From the NCBI GenBank assembly GCA_937124525.1, contig CAKZLA010000223.1:1-6404 (forward strand): a stretch of 6,404 nt of DNA, given 5' to 3'. Positions 4,883 to 6,404 of the stretch are shown here, piece after piece. The notes below the pieces were generated by a model. That model was not told the DNA's origin and did not search any database. It was given only the letters and a program-made list of their open reading frames with translations. Source of the DNA: an uncultured Desulfobacterium sp. (GTDB lineage Bacteria > Desulfobacterota > Desulfobacteria > Desulfobacterales > Desulfobacteraceae). The position numbers and the translations under genes are program-made. Numbering within the stretch: position 1 is the first letter of the stretch; the number at the start of each line of letters is the position of its first letter.

Positions 4883-6175
4883 ATGATTAAGAGATCATTT
4901 ATCGGATTGACTGCACCGTGTCTCAAGTGTGACCTGGTTGAACCAGGTCCGAGGGAACCGGAGATGATTCCCATGCCCCCCCGCCTGATACTTCTGCTGG
5001 ACGAAGCACTGGACAGCACAAAGGAAACACATATCAGAAAGGGTGACACTGCGAAAAAAGGAGAAAAACTCTTTTTATATAAAGAGAGCACCCGTTATAT
5101 CACGGCTCCCACCTCCGGTACCATTACTTCAATTGCTCCTTTCACCGGCGATTTTGGGAAAAACGCCACCTACCTTGTCCTTGAAAAAGATGGCAAAGAT
5201 GAACTGGTGGACGGTATTTCCGAGTTTGCAGATGTGCCAGACCTTGCCTCGGCAGACGGGGCCTTAAGAACTCTTCCCGGCGCTCCTCCCCTGGAATTGC
5301 TGGCTGCCCCTGATTCCAGCATCAAAAAAATTGTCATTTCCGGCATGGACAGTGATCTGATGTCCACCACCCGGCAATATCTGGCATCAAAATGCATGGA
5401 TGATATTAAGGATGGCATCGAACTTCTTAAAAACATGACCGGCATCACTGATGTTTTCATGGCCATTCAGGAAAAGATGTCCCAGCTCTCCGCCTTCCAG
5501 GGAATGAACACCATCAAGCTGACGAACGACTACATCGGAACCCTGCCCCAGATGATCATGAAAGACCACCTGGGCATTGCTCCGATGGCTGGCAGCACCT
5601 GCGAAGACCAGGGTGTGTGCTTCATGTCCATTGAGGCCGCGCTTTCCCTGGCACGGGCTTACAAAGACAAGGCACCTGTATTTGATAAGGTCATCACTGT
5701 CATTGGAAAAGATGGTGGGGTAAAAAGGGTAAGTGCTGTCATTGGTACGCCCATTCACCGAATTCTTTCCCAACTGGGCCTTGAAGCCCAGGAGATGGAC
5801 AGAATCATCATCGGTGGCCCCCTGAAGGGTTTCAGTGCCTACACCCTGTATCACCCGGTACAACCTGACATGGATACCATTATCATCCAGGACAGTGAAC
5901 AGATTCCCGGCGTATCTGACTATCCCTGTATCAACTGCGGTAAATGTGTTCGCATCTGCCCTGCCGGGGTTCCGGTCAACCTGCTGGTACGTTACCTGGA
6001 AGCAAACCTCTACCAGGAAGCCGTGGACAGCTTTGACCTTGATGCCTGCATTGATTGTGGTCTGTGCAGCTATGTGTGCACGGCAAGAATACCGATTTTT
6101 CAATACATCAAGCTTGGAAAACATGAACAACTGATGCTGGAAGCTGAAATGGAAACGGAGGCTGAAAATGCATAA
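4883..6175 (+). CDS. rnfC: RnfC-like electron transport complex subunit with divergent flavin/NADH region
   Basis: This 430-residue protein is recognisable as RnfC by its C-terminal ferredoxin-like domain, with two 4Fe-4S motifs: CINCGKCVRICP (Cys349, 352, 355, 359) and CIDCGLCSYVC (Cys389, 392, 395, 399), followed by IPIFQYIKLGK. A lipoyl-like barrel segment (about 47-100, APTSGTITSI), IGTPIHRIL (287-295) and IIIGGPLKGF (308-317) also match RnfC. The Rnf complex moves electrons between ferredoxin and NAD or another acceptor while pumping ions. Oddities: the usual GGIHPP start is replaced by a segment with CLKC (13-16), and the GGAGFPT, NGAECEPY and YPxGGEK motifs expected between about 130 and 240 are not seen. 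FMN and NADH binding are therefore doubtful. An AAAGG precedes the ATG. The gene lies after the cytochrome and overlaps rnfD by 8 bp, so it is in the expected operon place. Confidence 0.9.
   Translation: MIKRSFIGLTAPCLKCDLVEPGPREPEMIPMPPRLILLLDEALDSTKETHIRKGDTAKKGEKLFLYKESTRYITAPTSGTITSIAPFTGDFGKNATYLVLEKDGKDELVDGISEFADVPDLASADGALRTLPGAPPLELLAAPDSSIKKIVISGMDSDLMSTTRQYLASKCMDDIKDGIELLKNMTGITDVFMAIQEKMSQLSAFQGMNTIKLTNDYIGTLPQMIMKDHLGIAPMAGSTCEDQGVCFMSIEAALSLARAYKDKAPVFDKVITVIGKDGGVKRVSAVIGTPIHRILSQLGLEAQEMDRIIIGGPLKGFSAYTLYHPVQPDMDTIIIQDSEQIPGVSDYPCINCGKCVRICPAGVPVNLLVRYLEANLYQEAVDSFDLDACIDCGLCSYVCTARIPIFQYIKLGKHEQLMLEAEMETEAENA
6157..6161 (+). promoter_or_regulatory. Ribosome binding site of rnfD inside rnfC
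   Basis: GGAGG lies 6 nt before the rnfD ATG at 6168 and within the last codons of rnfC. Together with the 8-bp gene overlap it points to coupled translation of the two subunits and fixes the rnfD start. Confidence 0.7.
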
Positions 6176-6404
6176 GCAGAACAAATTCACCGTATCCCAC
6201 GCACCGTTCTGGCATGATGGCGACAGCATCGGGGAGACCAATAAAAACATCATGGTGGCGGCATTGCCGGCCGTTTTGTTTGGGATTATCCAATTTGGAA
6301 TGGCAGCCCTGGGTGTTATCTGTCTTGCCATTTCCAGTGCCATGGCCTGGGAAGCACTTTTTCAATTCATTTCCAAAAGATCCATTAAAATCGGGGATTA
6401 CAAT
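6168..6404 (+). CDS. rnfD: RnfD, electron transport complex membrane subunit (N-terminal part, cut by window end)
   Basis: The first 79 codons are present and the frame is open at the window edge. The N terminus reads VSHAPFWHDGDSI, followed by ETNKNIMVAALPAVLFGIIQ, where a cytoplasmic lead runs into a hydrophobic segment (about 29-58). This matches RnfD/NqrB proteins, which begin with a similar SPH-type motif and an LPA-containing first helix. RnfD is an integral membrane subunit that usually carries a covalently bound FMN on a threonine; that site lies beyond the window. The start is supported by GGAGG 6 nt upstream and by the ATGCATAA overlap with the rnfC stop. The remaining rnf genes (rnfG, E, A, B) are expected further right but are not seen. 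Confidence 0.88.
   Translation, partial: MHKQNKFTVSHAPFWHDGDSIGETNKNIMVAALPAVLFGIIQFGMAALGVICLAISSAMAWEALFQFISKRSIKIGDYN

Noticed and set aside
4851..4886. 11-codon mini-ORF (ATGGACCC...) ending in an ATGA overlap with the rnfC start
   Set aside because: The overlap could couple translation into rnfC, but the mini-ORF has no good Shine-Dalgarno and such short frames arise by chance.
5387..6343. 318-residue open frame on the minus strand opposite rnfC and rnfD
   Set aside because: It is antisense to clear rnf genes with intact 4Fe-4S motifs and membrane segments. Its translation shows no family features, so it is a shadow frame caused by codon use.
1..6404. CRISPR array, insertion sequence or phage remnant
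   Set aside because: No regularly spaced repeats, transposase, terminal inverted repeats or phage-type genes are seen anywhere in the window.

Overview
The window fits an anaerobic sulfate-reducing bacterium of the Desulfobacteraceae type (Desulfobacterota, former Deltaproteobacteria). The basis is a tetraheme class III-like cytochrome c placed directly before rnfC and rnfD, an rseC gene just upstream, and the general character of the proteins. The taxon is an inference from gene content; no marker gene is present to prove it.

Layout, left to right. (1) 7-999, plus strand: a complete NAD-dependent sugar epimerase/dehydratase-like protein, probably the end of an unseen cell-surface sugar cluster. 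(2) 1039-3121, minus strand: an operon read right to left as sensor histidine kinase, OmpR-type response regulator (34-bp overlap) and a 99-residue stand-alone CBM48 (glycogen-binding-like) protein. It converges on the epimerase gene with no clear terminator between them. (3) 3188-3416, minus strand: tRNA-Asn(GTT) with its own near-consensus promoter and a strong 15-bp-stem terminator that separates it from the kinase operon. (4) 3434-3995, plus strand: rseC, driven by a promoter that lies back-to-back with the tRNA promoter. (5) 3996-4426: a 431-bp stretch with no credible gene but with GC-rich inverted repeats, an A/T tract and a likely promoter. (6) 4427-6404, plus strand: tetraheme cytochrome c, rnfC and the first 79 codons of rnfD, the start of an Rnf operon that runs off the right edge.

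How the genes work together. Rnf is a membrane complex that couples electron transfer between ferredoxin and NAD(H), or in some organisms a cytochrome, to ion pumping. RnfC is normally the NADH/FMN-binding peripheral subunit, RnfD is a membrane flavin-carrying subunit, and RseC is a small membrane protein genetically tied to Rnf/Rsx function. The periplasmic cytochrome at the head of the operon would give Rnf a link to the periplasmic c-type cytochrome pool.

The most notable point is that this RnfC keeps the two C-terminal 4Fe-4S motifs and the general fold landmarks, but the glycine-rich and acidic motifs normally associated with FMN and NADH binding are not recognisable. With the cytochrome next door, this suggests an Rnf variant in which the NADH module may be altered or lost. 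The second point of interest is the two-component system whose operon ends in a lone glycogen-binding-like domain.
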